Assembly (NCBI GenBank): GCA_948567375.1
Contig: OX419762.1
Location: 26,603,465-26,667,464 of the forward strand
DNA length: 64,000 bases
Reading direction: 5' to 3'
Source: Lunularia cruciata
Lineage: Eukaryota; Streptophyta; Marchantiopsida; Lunulariales; Lunulariaceae
The translations under genes were made by a program, and so were the position numbers. Under the pieces are notes generated by a model that saw only the letters and a list, made by a program, of their open reading frames with translations, was not told the DNA's origin and searched no databases. Every line of letters starts with the position of its first letter. The first letter of the stretch is position 1. Below, one piece after another: positions 1 through 11,397 of this stretch.

Positions 1-59
1 ACCAAACAATTTGATCACCATTTCAAACATTGGTTGTCATGTGTGTTTCTCTTACATTG

Positions 60-489
60 GTAACACAATCAAATGCAAATTATGGAGCTGCTTGGTTTTA
101 CTTCAACAAACACACAAATTTGTAGATCCAAATATGATGTGCTTTGGTGAGTAGTAGAGTCCAATACTAGGAGAAAGCCCAAGAGCATTTTAAGATGTTG
201 GTAATTTGTTACCAATTACCCATGCAAATGATGCAAACATAACTAGATACCATACTCTCCAAACAAGAGCTTGATAGGTCACCACAACAAGGTTTACCGT
301 CATTCGAAAAGATGCACCACATGCAATGTATTGAGTCACGAGCTTGAAAAGCCGGGTTTTAATTTTGGCTATGGTGGTAGTATATGATGCCTTCTCAATA
401 TCGTCTTTGGCTTTGTGTGCTTGAACATCATAATGCTTTTGCCTTTTCATTGACATTGCATTCCTTCCCTTTTTTTTCAAAATATACAC
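60..489 (-). pseudogene. Decayed DNA-transposon transposase remnant (hAT-like family, tentative)
   Basis: Read on the minus strand, the sequence encodes an IACGASFRMTV stretch followed, in another frame nearer the left edge, by VLDSTTHQSTSYLDLQ. This pairing (a 'G-SFR' helix, then 'D-STHQ--SYLD') resembles a transposase-like family I remember from bryophyte and oomycete genomes, often annotated as hAT-like. The two parts are not in one frame and no terminal repeats were found, so it is a dead fragment; it may continue beyond the left edge. The family assignment rests on memory of the motif and could be wrong. Confidence 0.35.
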
Positions 490-1000
490 TAGTTCAAGCT
501 TGTTATTGCAACTTCAGGTCTATACATCATTTCTCCTATTATGATATTAACAATATCCTCATTTATATTAAATACTGTTAGATGTTCACATGTAGCATCA
601 AAGTGAAATGAGAACCAATAATGCTGCAAAATAATATGACACTAGCAAAAAAATGCTTCTTTCTCTATCGTTGTCTCTAACAATTGATACTCATTGAAGG
701 TGATGTTGTTCTTGATAATTAGAGATATTTTTGAAACAAAATGGTGCTGACCAAGACTAGACATTGCAACTAGGTTTTCTTTTAGCATCAACTGACATTG
801 AAGACTACAAATTCTACCTATGGTGAGGTCCTTACAAATGAGTTTGACACCCAACTTGATATCATTTTGCAAATGTGGCTACAAGTACCGAAATAATTTT
901 TAGGAGGTATACCGTCAATGGGAATTCAAGATTGCTCAACTTTTGCAATGAATGACAAGTCCAAACTATAGTAATAAAAATGTGATTGAATCGCTCTAGA
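490..1000. other. No recognisable gene
   Basis: About 510 bases of AT-rich sequence between two transposon remnants. Short open frames on both strands show no family motif. It may be further decayed transposon sequence. Confidence 0.4.
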
Positions 1001-1004
1001 CTTG

Positions 1005-1990
1005 CTCATCTTACCACATGGGAGTTGAAGAAGGTGTTGTTCAAATCTCTTGTGCAGCCGGTGGTTCTCTATGGTACTCAGATTTGGGGTCCAGATACTA
1101 AGAAGACATGGTGGCAAAAGGTGGAGAAAATTCAGAAATTGTTTTTTGTGTGATGAACTTGGAATGAGGACTCAAACTCCTTATGTATTGCTGCTTGTTG
1201 AAATAGAGTTTTTGCCTCTTGAGGCTAAAGCTTTGTTCTTGGCTCTCACATATGCCACTAAGGTGAGGTCATGGAGCATGAGAGACTTCCCTACCAAGCT
1301 TTTTGTGCCACTCTATCTATTGTTTGGTATACAGATCTGATTGCATGGGCCACAAGGTGAAATATTTTTGAGCGACATTGGAGATTGGAGCCTATTGCAC
1401 TTCGAGAGGTGATCAAGGAGCAGTTCTTATTACGCTTATGGCAGCAACCCGGTACCAAGATGATGTTCTATCAACAATTTGTAAATCCTATGTTGGTGTA
1501 TTGTGAGCAAGATTATCTCTTGGTTAGGATTTCTACTTCACTTAGACATGTTATTGCTCAATATAGAACTAGTTCTCACAGACTAGAAGTAGAACAAGGG
1601 CGTTGGCAGCAGATAGAGCACTCCATGCGACTTTGCAAATTGTGTACTATGAGCAAAGTTGAGGATGAGCACCATGTGTTTGTTGATTGCACTTGTTACA
1701 TGCAGATCAGAGTTAAACATCAGATTACTTGTAGTGATTTCTCAACTCTCCTACAGGTTGAAGCTTTGGCATTAGGAAAGTATATGATAGAGATTAGTTT
1801 ACATCGGACCAATTTGTTACAGATTGGTCAGATGCTCTAGGCTTTGGCCTAGGCTCACATTTCTTGTGTTTTGTATTGTGTTTCCAGCCTTTTGACTCTT
1901 TGGGTCTTCCGGGCTTTATATTTCATTGTTTCATTGTTTCAGATAACAAACAATCTGCCACTATTAATACAATCCCGTGATAACAAAAAA
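1005..1990 (+). mobile_element. 3' end of a LINE (non-LTR retrotransposon), 5'-truncated
   Basis: The plus strand encodes the end of a LINE ORF2. Near 1010-1150 is the end of the reverse transcriptase, with LVQPVVLYGTQIWGPDTKK, a form of the common 'L--PV-LYG-E-WG' segment. From 1385 to 1840 follows the zinc-binding tail: SLRHVIAQYRTSSHRLEVE, then C-x2-C, VEDEHH and a C, as in zf-RVT domains. An in-frame stop and a frame change separate the two parts, and the RT core, endonuclease and ORF1 are absent, so it is a dead 5'-truncated copy. The 3' UTR-like stretch ends near 1990 in ATAACAAA; its exact end is not certain. Confidence 0.7.
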
Positions 1991-2525
1991 TATACTATGA
2001 TTATGTAGTCGCACAATAACAAAAGTTGGTTGTGATTAATATAGTCACCTAAAATATTTATTTTAGGCAGATTGACTTAAATAACTTTTACCCCACTATA
2101 ATAAAGAGCCTAGTCATATTGTAATTTTATTTTGTTTGGGTGGTAAATATATTTTTATCAAAAGTAATAAAATATAGAGTGTATCAAAACACGTATAAGA
2201 AATGTCTATAAGAGATTTTAGAAGGCAAACAAAGGAAGATAGGCCACTAACTTCACACACCTTCTGCTTGCTTTGCCTACCATTTTCATTTATGTTAATG
2301 ATTTTATTTTATTTTTCATTAAAATTTTGATGAGCCTCTTTTATCTTCAGAATTGTGATTTTTATAGAAAGAGGTTTCAGATTTAGCTTTTTCCAAATAG
2401 ATTTTATGAGTAATCTGTAAGAGTATAAGGGGTAGCTAGCTAGTACACTAGACATATAGAAATCCAATCCATAAAGTGAGAGTACCATTTTCACTTTCAT
2501 ACTTTATAGTATATTGTAAACAATG
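1991..2525. other. AT-rich spacer, nothing recognised
   Basis: No coding frame with recognisable motifs was seen on either strand. The stretch is strongly AT-rich and lies between two LINE-derived pieces. Confidence 0.4.
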
Positions 2526-2791
2526 TGTGTCCATTGCTCTACAGGGTAGTGGCGGGTGCAATCCATAGGAGAACAATCAAACTAGGTGATATTTCTTTAG
2601 ATGCTCCAATTATTTGTAAACCGAATGATTTGTATAGCTAGGATATCTTAGGTGCAATAGGGCAGATTTCTCATCTCGTACTCTATTGGAGCTTAACTCC
2701 ATTTTACCTATTTGGTCTCACCCTTGTATGGCTTGATGAGATAGTCCACTCCTTCGTGTTTTCTATAGTATCGCCCTTTCTCTTGAAATCC
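2526..2791 (+). mobile_element. LINE 3'-end fragment, inverted copy of 9745-10005
   Basis: This stretch aligns by eye, at roughly three quarters identity, with the reverse complement of 9745-10005. Shared blocks include TGCAATCCATAGGAGAACAA, AGGTGATATTTCTT and ATATCTTAGGTGCA. The 9.7-kb copy is attached to a LINE C-terminal coding region, so this one is read as the 3' non-coding tail of the same LINE family, with its coding part missing. Confidence 0.55.
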
Positions 2792-2858
2792 ATAAATGAT
2801 ATTATAGGTAATCTGCTTTAACTTTAAGGATAACTTAAAAAACTTTAAGGATATCCAT

Positions 2859-2956
2859 AAAATATCGTACGAATATCGCTAAAACTCGTCCTTAAAACTC
2901 GTAAACTCGTACTTAAAACTCGTACACAAAATATCGTACGAATATCACTAAAACTC
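2859..2956. repeat. Direct repeat with palindromic TCGTACGA core
   Basis: A 29-base unit containing ATATCGTACGAATATC occurs at 2859-2887 and again at 2928-2956 with one difference. The 40 bases between them hold three further copies of an AAACTCGT-type motif. Function unknown; the block lies between a LINE fragment and the upstream region of the CFAP210-like gene. Confidence 0.6.
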
Positions 2957-2957
2957 C

Positions 2958-3239
2958 TTAGATCCGAGACCCGTAATGGGCTGTCAACTTTTCTGGTAGT
3001 GATACCCGCTCCCTTGACCGTTCCTCCACATTCTCGAACTGCAACTCACTCTTGTCTTCCTGCAAAGGTATATGGGATACGCTCTCAAGTTTTATTAAAA
3101 TCACCACTCGCGGACCGGCAGCCTTGCTTCGAGAGAAGAGGAGACGTAACAATTCCGTAAATTCTCGAATTGAAAGGGTTTCTATTGTTTGATAGAATTT
3201 CCCTGCAGAAACGGTTCTTTGATGATACATTTTATTCAC
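2958..3239 (-). CDS. Unrecognised minus-strand open frame, possible first exon
   Basis: A 93-codon open frame starts at an ATG at 3239 and runs leftwards. I do not recognise the product. The middle part (IREFTELLRLLFSRSKAAGP, then VVILIKLESV) looks like alternating helix and strand, and base composition here is closer to the host genes than to the AT-rich transposon DNA. It points away from the CFAP210-like gene, whose ATG is about 600 bases to the right, so a shared promoter region would be possible. A potential GT splice donor lies within the last third. It could equally be a chance open frame. Confidence 0.2.
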   Translation of the reverse strand: MNKMYHQRTVSAGKFYQTIETLSIREFTELLRLLFSRSKAAGPRVVILIKLESVSHIPLQEDKSELQFENVEERSRERVSLPEKLTAHYGSRI

Positions 3240-3854
3240 ACTCCTTCAATGATGTACGATTCCTGTGGACGATCGAGGAGAGAGAGAAACTTGTCCTCAA
3301 TGAATGCTAAGGATGGAGAGTTAACACTGAAGATTTACTAGGGTTTAGTGTTAATAATCGCCTTTAGACTCCGGCAGATACTCCACCTGCCGCATTTTAT
3401 ACACCGAGATGCGGCGCCGGATTATTGTGCCAGCGGCCCGTCCGTCCTCCGCCGAAAGGCATCCTCCTCTTGACTCTTGAGCATGGGTCATGACAAGGAT
3501 AGGGAATCAGCCTCGTCCTAGGTTTCTACAGGCAGACGAATATTCGTGCCTTCTCTCCATTTTGATTCAATTGAACCTGTCAACCGAACTTCCAGACGAA
3601 TCGTTTCTTCCTTGATAAGGGTGACCAAGAACTGAATTCCGTGGGGACGAAGTATTCCCTGCGAATTTTGGACTGGAAGTCGGGGTCATGAATCAAAGCA
3701 ATGGATTCTTATTTAATAAGTCGTCTTGGAGGGTGCAGAGAATTACAAGCGTGTAATGGTTTCTTTTTCTTTCGCTCTTCATGAATTGAGAATGAATGAT
3801 CCTCCTTAGCCCACCACTTGATTGACCGATATTCAGAAAGAAGAAAGGGGCACG
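3240..3854. promoter_or_regulatory. Upstream region of the CFAP210-like gene
   Basis: About 615 bases between the minus-strand open frame and the chosen ATG at 3855. It is less AT-rich than the transposon regions and should hold the promoter and 5' UTR. No convincing TATA box or other named site was seen. Confidence 0.3.
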
Positions 3855-6800
3855 ATGGCAGAGGGGCAAATGATTCACCCCTGTCACTGTACTGAGATTA
3901 CTACCGATGAATATCGGCGGATTGCTGGACTGAAACCCCGAAATGACCGGGTCGAGAAATTTCTGCAGAAGGTTATTGACTCCCCTTTTCATATTTGCTT
4001 CAGGAAGATTCATGCGAGCATCAGAGCTTATCATATAAGTAAGGAAGCCTTGCAGGAACGCTCCTGACTGCTATTTTGACCTTGTGCAGAAGGAAGAGCT
4101 CAAAGCACTGTCCGATGAAAGAATCAAGAAGTGGCCAAATACTTTGAAGAATTTAAGAGAAAACCGAATTAAGGCGAGAAATAAAAGGCTTGAGAAAGAA
4201 GAGGTACTTTGGTTTCCCTTGTGATTGAGTTCACTGATTTCTGATGGTGTTAGCAATTGGAGCTACTTTGAAATGAAACATCATCATTCTCGATGAAAAT
4301 TGCATATGTGGGACGTGTGGTTACCTAGTTCATCCAGTCCTGAACATCATGCACAAAAAACCTGGTTTCGGAGACTGCCAGAGGCGTCGCTTTGCAATAT
4401 AATTATAAAATATTCAGGGGTTTGGACCCATGATATTCTTGCAAACTCATGGTGAAAAAAGCAAGAAATGGATGTTAGTTAAGGTTGTCAGACTCGGCTC
4501 AGATCTGGTACTTCTACGAAGTCTGCAACAGCACTGAGGAAGACAATGTGCTCCTCTCGTCGGCTGTTTCTCGAACTTCACGCAACGACTGACATCTTCT
4601 CACTTGACATCCGAGTATTGCTTCTTCTGCAGCAGCATTTCTCTTCTTTTCTCTAGTTGCAGTTATAAAACCATACTTTTACTGAGATATTCGCAGAGTC
4701 CTTCATCTAAACATGACTATGATTGCAATCATGTCTGTCATACAATACACTATAGACTTCCCTGAGTTTGGTTGCCGTTTGATTGATCCTCTATCTAGGT
4801 CAGTGTTGAAAGCTGAAGGAGCGGAAGGTGTTAGTCATTGTACTACTTATCGCCTAGCACAAATGTCGCCTAAAAGCTTTTCATGCAATGAACTATTGCA
4901 GGAAGAGAAAAGAAAACAAGATGTTATTGATGCGGCAACTAGGGCTCAAATAAGAAGAGAGCAGGTGCTATTCTCTTGCCACTTAGAATTATGAGTATGA
5001 ACATAATCTTTTAGTCCAAAAGGAACCTGCATAAATAAAACCGTGTGAATGACCAATGCAATATGAACCATCTCCAGAAAAGCAGAAACGCTACTTTGAT
5101 GTAACATCTTCTGGAAGTTATCTGTCAGCTAGGCGTCATTCTGCACGAATAACATCCAGAAGCGTTCCGAAAGAGGCCAGTTGAAGAGAAATATCGCAAA
5201 CTTGAATTGAGTTCAAGCTCCGACAGTTCCATCATTGGCACCCAGCTTGTCTCACTGCTCGTTCCGTGACGAGCACTGCAGCGGAATATGGCAACTGGCT
5301 CGTCAACAGCGCTTGCTAGCTATTGTACTTACAACATACATTGCCGTGCAGAAAAGGTTTCCAAGTCCCACTAGTTGAAGTTATGGGGGTTTACGGTTGG
5401 GCCAGCTCGAAAAGTCCAATCTGCAGCTCTTGAGGCCGCATATCAAGGAGCTCCACTTCAAGGCCTTGATGGGGGAGATAATGAAAGTAAGTGTATCCTA
5501 TATCTGAGTCGACGATGAATACCAGTGTTCAGTTCTCAGCGTAGCATTGAGTTTTGTTCTTCTCTCTGGAGCTACTCGGTCGCTACTATCAACAGATTTT
5601 CAACCGATCTTCGATCATCTGGAATTTGGTAAAGCAAGCTCGAACCCGCACAATCAACACCTTCAAAATACACTTTTACATGACTGGGAGCAGGCTACCG
5701 CTTGTCCTAATTTTCTGTCAGCATCCTGTTCATAGTCCCGGGATTCGCACAGAATCTCCCTCACAAAAAAATAACAGTGCCGCAGGAGAGAGAGGCACAA
5801 ATAAATTACAAAAACAAGATAAATGAAGCTTGGAGACAGAAGGATAAATGGTGGCACGAGTTGCTTATTCGAGATTGGAACAAGGGGAAAACAGAGGATG
5901 ACCGTGACGAGCGACTTCGCAGGGACAAGTGTCTGGAAATTCAGAAAATCCAAGCAGAACAGGTATAGATCTTGTGTGCATGACTTTCTTTGTATGCTCA
6001 GGCGTTTGGTTTATTAAGTTGTTCATCTGAGAAATTCGAGACATGGGATTTCCTAAAGGCATTCTTGAATTTTCGCTCGGTCGAGGAGTTATATACTTGA
6101 GGATTGCCTACAATATGGCTCAGTCATCCCACCTATAGCTTGTTAGGGCACGCCTTGACGATTCCCTTCAGCTTTTAGTCTACTCCTGATTTCTACTTCC
6201 AGTTGGATTTATGTCTGGACAAACTCCATGAGCAGCTGGCCTATCGCCGTGCGAAAATAGCGAGAGAGATCGAGGCTAAGAAGCAGGAAGGTGAGCGCTT
6301 GAAAAAGCGTGCTGCAGAAGATCTTACTGCTGCAGAGGAAGCTGACAGATTGAAAGAAATCGAACGGCAAAAAAGGAATAGAGAATTCCAAGCGCTAAAT
6401 ATTGCCTTACAGGTAGACTTCCTATAGGGAGCTTCTCAGCGCCTCCAAGTGTAGTCTTGCAAAGATGTATGAAAGTTGAGTACTGCATAACTTCATCCTT
6501 AATATGAGAAGATAGCTACGCTAAAATAAGGAGATAAATTCGTCATGTAATGTCTTTGGCTCAGCTGCTTTGCATCCGTCTTACTCCGAGACGGCATTCT
6601 TGAGAAGGTACAATCTATGCACAGCTACTCAGATGCCAAGCATAATCTCTGTGGGAAGGTTTAGCTCATTGAGCTAGCCTGCAGGTAGTTAAAAGTTTCC
6701 CTGGTCGGACGATGCAAACTTCTCACAGAATCAATTGCCCGCTAGGCCCAGGTTGAATATCTCCTTATTGAAGGGGACATGCTGTTCTGAATTGTGTACG

Positions 6801-8374
6801 TAACCTGGTTCTTGTTGTGGTGATAGTCTCACAAGCATGGTCCGGGTCAGCTGCAATTGTCTTTCTTTTTTCGACCACGTCGAAAGTGCGGTGTATGTTG
6901 TTCGTTAAACAACCAATCACTGTATCAGCTTAGACGACAAACTTATTAAGAATCGTTTTTGCAGGCTAAGAGAGCTGAAGAGAAAGCGAAGTTGAAACAG
7001 TTAGACGTACAAATTGCTGAGTACGTTGCAAACAAGGAGAGAAGAGATGCCGAATTTAAAGCGGAAAAAGACAGAGTACAAGCAGAGAAGAATAGACATA
7101 GGGACAATATGATTGCGAGACTTGCAGCGGTAAGAACTTACATTGAGTTCAAAAGATTGATTTAACATGCTTTTGGTCAAGCGTGATATGTTCTGTTCAT
7201 AATGATATTAGGTGGACAAATTTATGAAATGAAATGACCAGAGAGGTCACGTACGAGAGGTGCTTCCTCTCTGTTTGTTCCACTTTCCAAACAACTCTAC
7301 GGTCCAAGACTGCGATCTTTCTTGGCTTAATCAGGTCTTAGCCGGATATTGAAAGATCAGGCTGCGCTGTTTAGGCTGGGACAGACTGTGTACGGTTGAC
7401 GAGACACTTGTAGGAATGGCTGTCATCACGGTATCGTCTTACCATACACTGACCATGATTACTGCTTGGTGCTAATTCTCTGCCTCTTTCCCGCTTGTAG
7501 GATTTGTTGGCTGCCAGGGTCGATTCAGAGACTCGCTTGGCCACAGATCAACAGGAGTTACGAATTGCAGAAGATATGCGAGAATCAATCTTTGCTGCTA
7601 GGAGGAAACAGGACTGGGATCATTGTGACCATTCTCGACAGCAACAGGTAACAGCAGATACTGTCATTATTCATTTGATTCAATCCGGTATGTTGCTTTT
7701 GATGTAAATCGTAAAGTGTGCTGGTTACACATGTATGTACGTCCACTAGTGTTATCCAAACGTATAACCCTGCACGTAAGAACGTACAACCTGGATGCTG
7801 ACAGCTAACCTGCCTATACTTGCATGTATATTAGATGCAACTCAAGAAACTGCATGAGGATATGGAAACACAAGATGCCAAAGAGAAGGCTGCACAGGTT
7901 TGGCAGCGCGTGCTTCAAGTGCAAGAGATGGATGAAGCTGAGTTCGAAACCGTCTATCAAAAGAATCGATCCATTGCCGATTCGCAAAGGACAACCGCTG
8001 TAAGTTGTTATATTTTTCCGAGTAGTTACTTACATGTGAGAAGGTAATAAAGTTCGAAAGAGAGAAAAGACAGAAGCTGAAGGGTCCAGGTAATGAAGAT
8101 TAGAACTGCCGTCGATGTAATAATGTGAGCTCTTCGCTTGAAGACTTTGAGATTCGTAGTCATCGACTGCTTTAATGGGGTTTCCTGCTTAGATTTGGAG
8201 TGAAAAGCTATTGTGTCATCCTTACACGGTGCATGATGTGGACTTGCGATTGCTCAGAAAAAGATAAAAGATGACGCTGCGGAGGAGAAACGGCATGAAA
8301 TTCAGGAGTTCCAAAATAACTGGAAGAAAATGGCAGAGGACGACGACTACATTAGAAACATGAAAATCTGCTAG
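3855..8374 (+). CDS. CFAP210: CFAP210-like (CCDC173) axonemal microtubule inner protein
   Basis: Ten exons were placed by splice sites: 3855-3971, 4090-4203, 4902-4964, 5427-5486, 5786-5962, 6203-6412, 6965-7129, 7501-7647, 7835-7999 and 8258-8374 (stop TAG), giving 444 codons. The product is almost wholly charged helix or coiled coil, rich in Glu, Lys and Arg, as in trichohyalin-plectin-homology proteins. The N-terminal TTDEYRRIAG fits the family's 'L--AEWERI' segment; ERIKKWPNTL, then IKELHFKALMGEIMKEREAQ, match by memory the CFAP210 segments 'WTNT' and 'VKNFHS---L---MKERDAQ'. CFAP210 proteins lie inside doublet microtubules of motile axonemes, so a role in sperm flagella is inferred. The ATG at 3855 opens the exon holding the conserved N-terminus. 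It is shorter than human CFAP210 (about 550 residues). CFAP45 and CFAP53 are the main alternatives. Confidence 0.72.
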
Positions 8375-9744
8375 TTTAAAACTATTACGAGATTCCTATC
8401 TACCTCCATCCGTGGAGTCTTCACTAGGCAGCAATTTTCACTGTTTGACAGAGCAGTAACAGGCTGTTCTGCCTTGTAACGTTCTGTTGTTAGGATATGA
8501 AGGCAAAACTCATGGAACCTCTTGTCAGCTTCACACAATGACATTCATATCATCATCATCCGTTCGACCTATATGGAATTGTTATCCATCACCCACATGC
8601 CAGGCCCTTGACTAGGTAGTCATATTTGTCGCCATCCGTAAGTGTTTGCAGTAAATCGACTTGGTCAGCCTGTCCCTACTTTTTCTGTAGGTGCGAGCAG
8701 ATCTCGTCCAAGAACTCCTGTTTTTCCAGTTTTTCCCCTACTGACAATTGGGGACATAAATTAAAGTTGAACAGCGGGAACTTTTATTTTATCATGCCCT
8801 GACCATTGTATTTGTTTCGAGTGAAAACAAAATTCCAATGTTCAGGAAAGTAAAGGATACATGTAAAGCAAGATACCAAGCACGACAAAATGCAGGTCCC
8901 GTTGTACAAGAAGCTTTGATTTAGAAGATTTGGGCTGTCTTTCGACAAATGTAAAGCTTCGATACTATAGAGAGCTCCAGAAGAGAAGGAACCAGTAGAA
9001 GCTCAGTTAAGTATGAAGAATCGGAAACACAATCAGCAGCCACATGATGGGAAGTGAATCCTCACGCTAATGTCTGAAGTTTTCTGAAGCGTAGACGTAA
9101 GTTTCATACCTCGTTTACTGTTGTGTAAGCATTAAAAGCAAATCCTGTGGATTTCACATGGGTTTTTAAGCAATTGAAAGTCTTCAAAACAGTACAAATC
9201 GTCTTGAAATCTACAGCAGAAAGTCTACGATCCCACGATGTCAGTTTGGTTGCTACAGGATCAGATTTGCCTTGGAGATAGCTTTGTGGTGAGGAAGAGA
9301 TATCCAACTGCTTACATAAGATAACATAATGGGTATGTAAATGTTTCACTTTTGTTTATCATATATGACATGTGATTCTCATGTGTACTTCTGTTTATTG
9401 GTGAAGACGGTTTTTACAAAAAAAATTCTATGCGTGATGTTTCTTATTATTTCAATATCATCTGATTCTTATTTCCAAGATGGGACGTCGTCAATTATCA
9501 ATGCATCCTCATTCTACAAAATAAAAGCAATTCAATTGATAATGGAAAAGTGAGCGCCAAATGAGTAGTACTTCCCGTGGAATCATTCCCTCTTTCCTGT
9601 CTTATGTGTAAGCCATATCAAAATTGGGAAATGATGTTTCTACGTCCCTATTCTAGCTCAATTCCAAGTGTTTATAATTTCAGGTAGTAACAATTTGATA
9701 TGAGCTAATTCTAAAATTTTAGATGTTAAATTTTATGTGAGAAG
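8375..9744. other. 3' flank of the CFAP210-like gene, no gene recognised
   Basis: About 1.4 kb after the stop codon. The first part should hold the 3' UTR. Open frames here (for example 9104-9349 minus and 9341-9553 plus) are short, carry no family motif and are probably chance. No polyadenylation signal stands out. Confidence 0.4.
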
Positions 9745-10590
9745 GCGACCACATAGAACACAAGAAGGATGGGAAGACCCATCAAGCAAGGGAGGGACAA
9801 AAGAAGTGGAATGGGGCTAGGCCTCAATAGTATTGATATGAGAAATCTGTCCTACCGCACCTAAGATGCACCTAAGATATTCGAGCTATTGAAGTCGCAA
9901 GGTCTACAAATTATTGGAGCATCCGAAGAAATATCACCTAGAGTGATTGTTCTCCTATGGATTGCATCAGCCAATGCACTCCGTAGAACAATGGACACAT
10001 GCCGGCTAAAGTATGCTACAAAGTATGAGAGTGAGCGTAGTACACTTGGTATCTAATATGATAAGCTCTTGTGCACTCCGTGACAAATATGGCAACCGCC
10101 ATATCCATAGCTCAATATAACTCCAAAGCTAGAGGAACAAAGAAGTGATCTTGCTGCATACCCCTATACTTGGAGAACTTGCATGCTACTGCTCCGCTTA
10201 CCGTCAGTCCATGACGATGAGTAATCACTGCTTCCAAAACTGTATCACACATAGGGTTTGTAATCACAACATCTGTCACTATCACCTGATCATTCGGACC
10301 AAGTCCAAATCTACTCTGACATGTGTGGTCTCCAAGCAAGGTATCCACTCTCTCGTGCCATAGCAAACACTATATCCTTGATGATATCATGGGTAATTAT
10401 TCTATGTTCTCCGTAAAGACACTATGTCATGTGGACCGTTGTTGCATCTAGTGTAGAACCACACTCACAAGTGAATAATGAGGATGTAGATCGGTGAACC
10501 AATCCTAGTTGGAACCTAATTGCGGTAAATAAAGTGGTTGGTACAAGTCCGATTACTATAATGCTCGGTCAAGCTAAGATCCCAGAGCAT
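9745..10590 (-). mobile_element. LINE C-terminal coding region plus 3' tail, broken
   Basis: Reading leftwards from about 10590, the minus strand encodes a C-x-C-G motif (TCECGSTLDATTVH) followed by HDIIKDIVFAMARESGYL, the form of the zinc-binding region after the RT in several plant and protist LINEs. In a different frame, 10366-10112 gives DQVIVTDVVITNPMCDTVLE and then HFFVPLALELY, matching the 'D-V---P-C---- FVPLA-E' tail of such elements. The rest, to about 9745, is the non-coding 3' tail that is repeated in inverted orientation at 2526-2791. At least one frame change and the missing RT core show that the copy is dead. Confidence 0.55.
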
Positions 10591-10675
10591 GCCCGAGAAG
10601 AGAAAAGAAGAGAGAAGAGAAAAATATGCTCTAATATCCCGATGAATGGATGAGTCAACTAAGAGAATGTCACTT

Positions 10676-10776
10676 AGAGCATGTTAAATGAGGAATTGAT
10701 TTATCACTTCGCGTATAGAGAGAATGTAGGGGAAAGATGTTAAATGAGGGATGGATTTATCATTGTGACGAATAAA
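10676..10776. repeat. Short direct repeat upstream of CCT6
   Basis: ATGTTAAATGAGGAATTGAT and a near copy, ATGTTAAATGAGGGATGGAT, occur about 55 bases apart, each followed by TTATCA. Possibly the mark of a small decayed insertion; no function is claimed. Confidence 0.5.
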
Positions 10777-11397
10777 CTCAAGAATGCGTTTTTTTCTCGT
10801 GAAAGAGGACACTTAGTAAGTTAACCTTAAATATTTAACAGTAATATTTATGATTAATATTTTCAAATATTAATCAAATATTTGCATATCTCTAATTCTA
10901 TAGCGGACGCAAAGAAAGACGAGAACATAGTTGAACATAGTGACTGTACAGAGTTGGCAGAGAGGCGAAACCGCGTTAGCGACAGTTTGTTTACGAACGT
11001 CGACGGATCACGAACGGAGTTATGGAGAGCAGTCAGGGTGTACAAACTGTAAGTTGGGAACGTGGTTTGTTCGATAATCCCTTTCCGTTCCGCTCCCGCC
11101 CTTCTTCCAAAATTTGTGAAGTATAGAACGAAGAGAAGAGAAGCCGCTAGCTTCCGCGCCGTGAGAGATCGCTTCTAAATCTGTAGATTTTGTTCAGGAC
11201 GATCCATCGATTTCTGGGACCGGACATCCTAGTTCGCCAATGCAAAGAGTTGGATGCCGTGGTAGCTTAGCAGGTTGAAGATACGCAGAGTTTTGTCGAT
11301 TTCGAGGGTTTTGAGATTTTGAGGCCGGTAGGATTAAAGATATATTTGGTCGCAAGGTTCAGCTGGTGCATTTGGTTGTAAGGATCGTCCCGGCAAG
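10777..11397 (+). promoter_or_regulatory. CCT6 upstream region and 5' UTR
   Basis: The 620 bases before the CCT6 ATG change from AT-rich (10800-10890) to a more GC-rich, pyrimidine-containing stretch near 11080-11110, as expected for a promoter and 5' UTR of a housekeeping gene. No definite TATA box or transcription start could be assigned. Confidence 0.3.

Noticed and set aside
9104-9553. Short open frames on both strands between the CFAP210-like gene and the LINE
   Set aside because: Under 85 codons, no start context or motif, and no sign of splicing to a neighbour.
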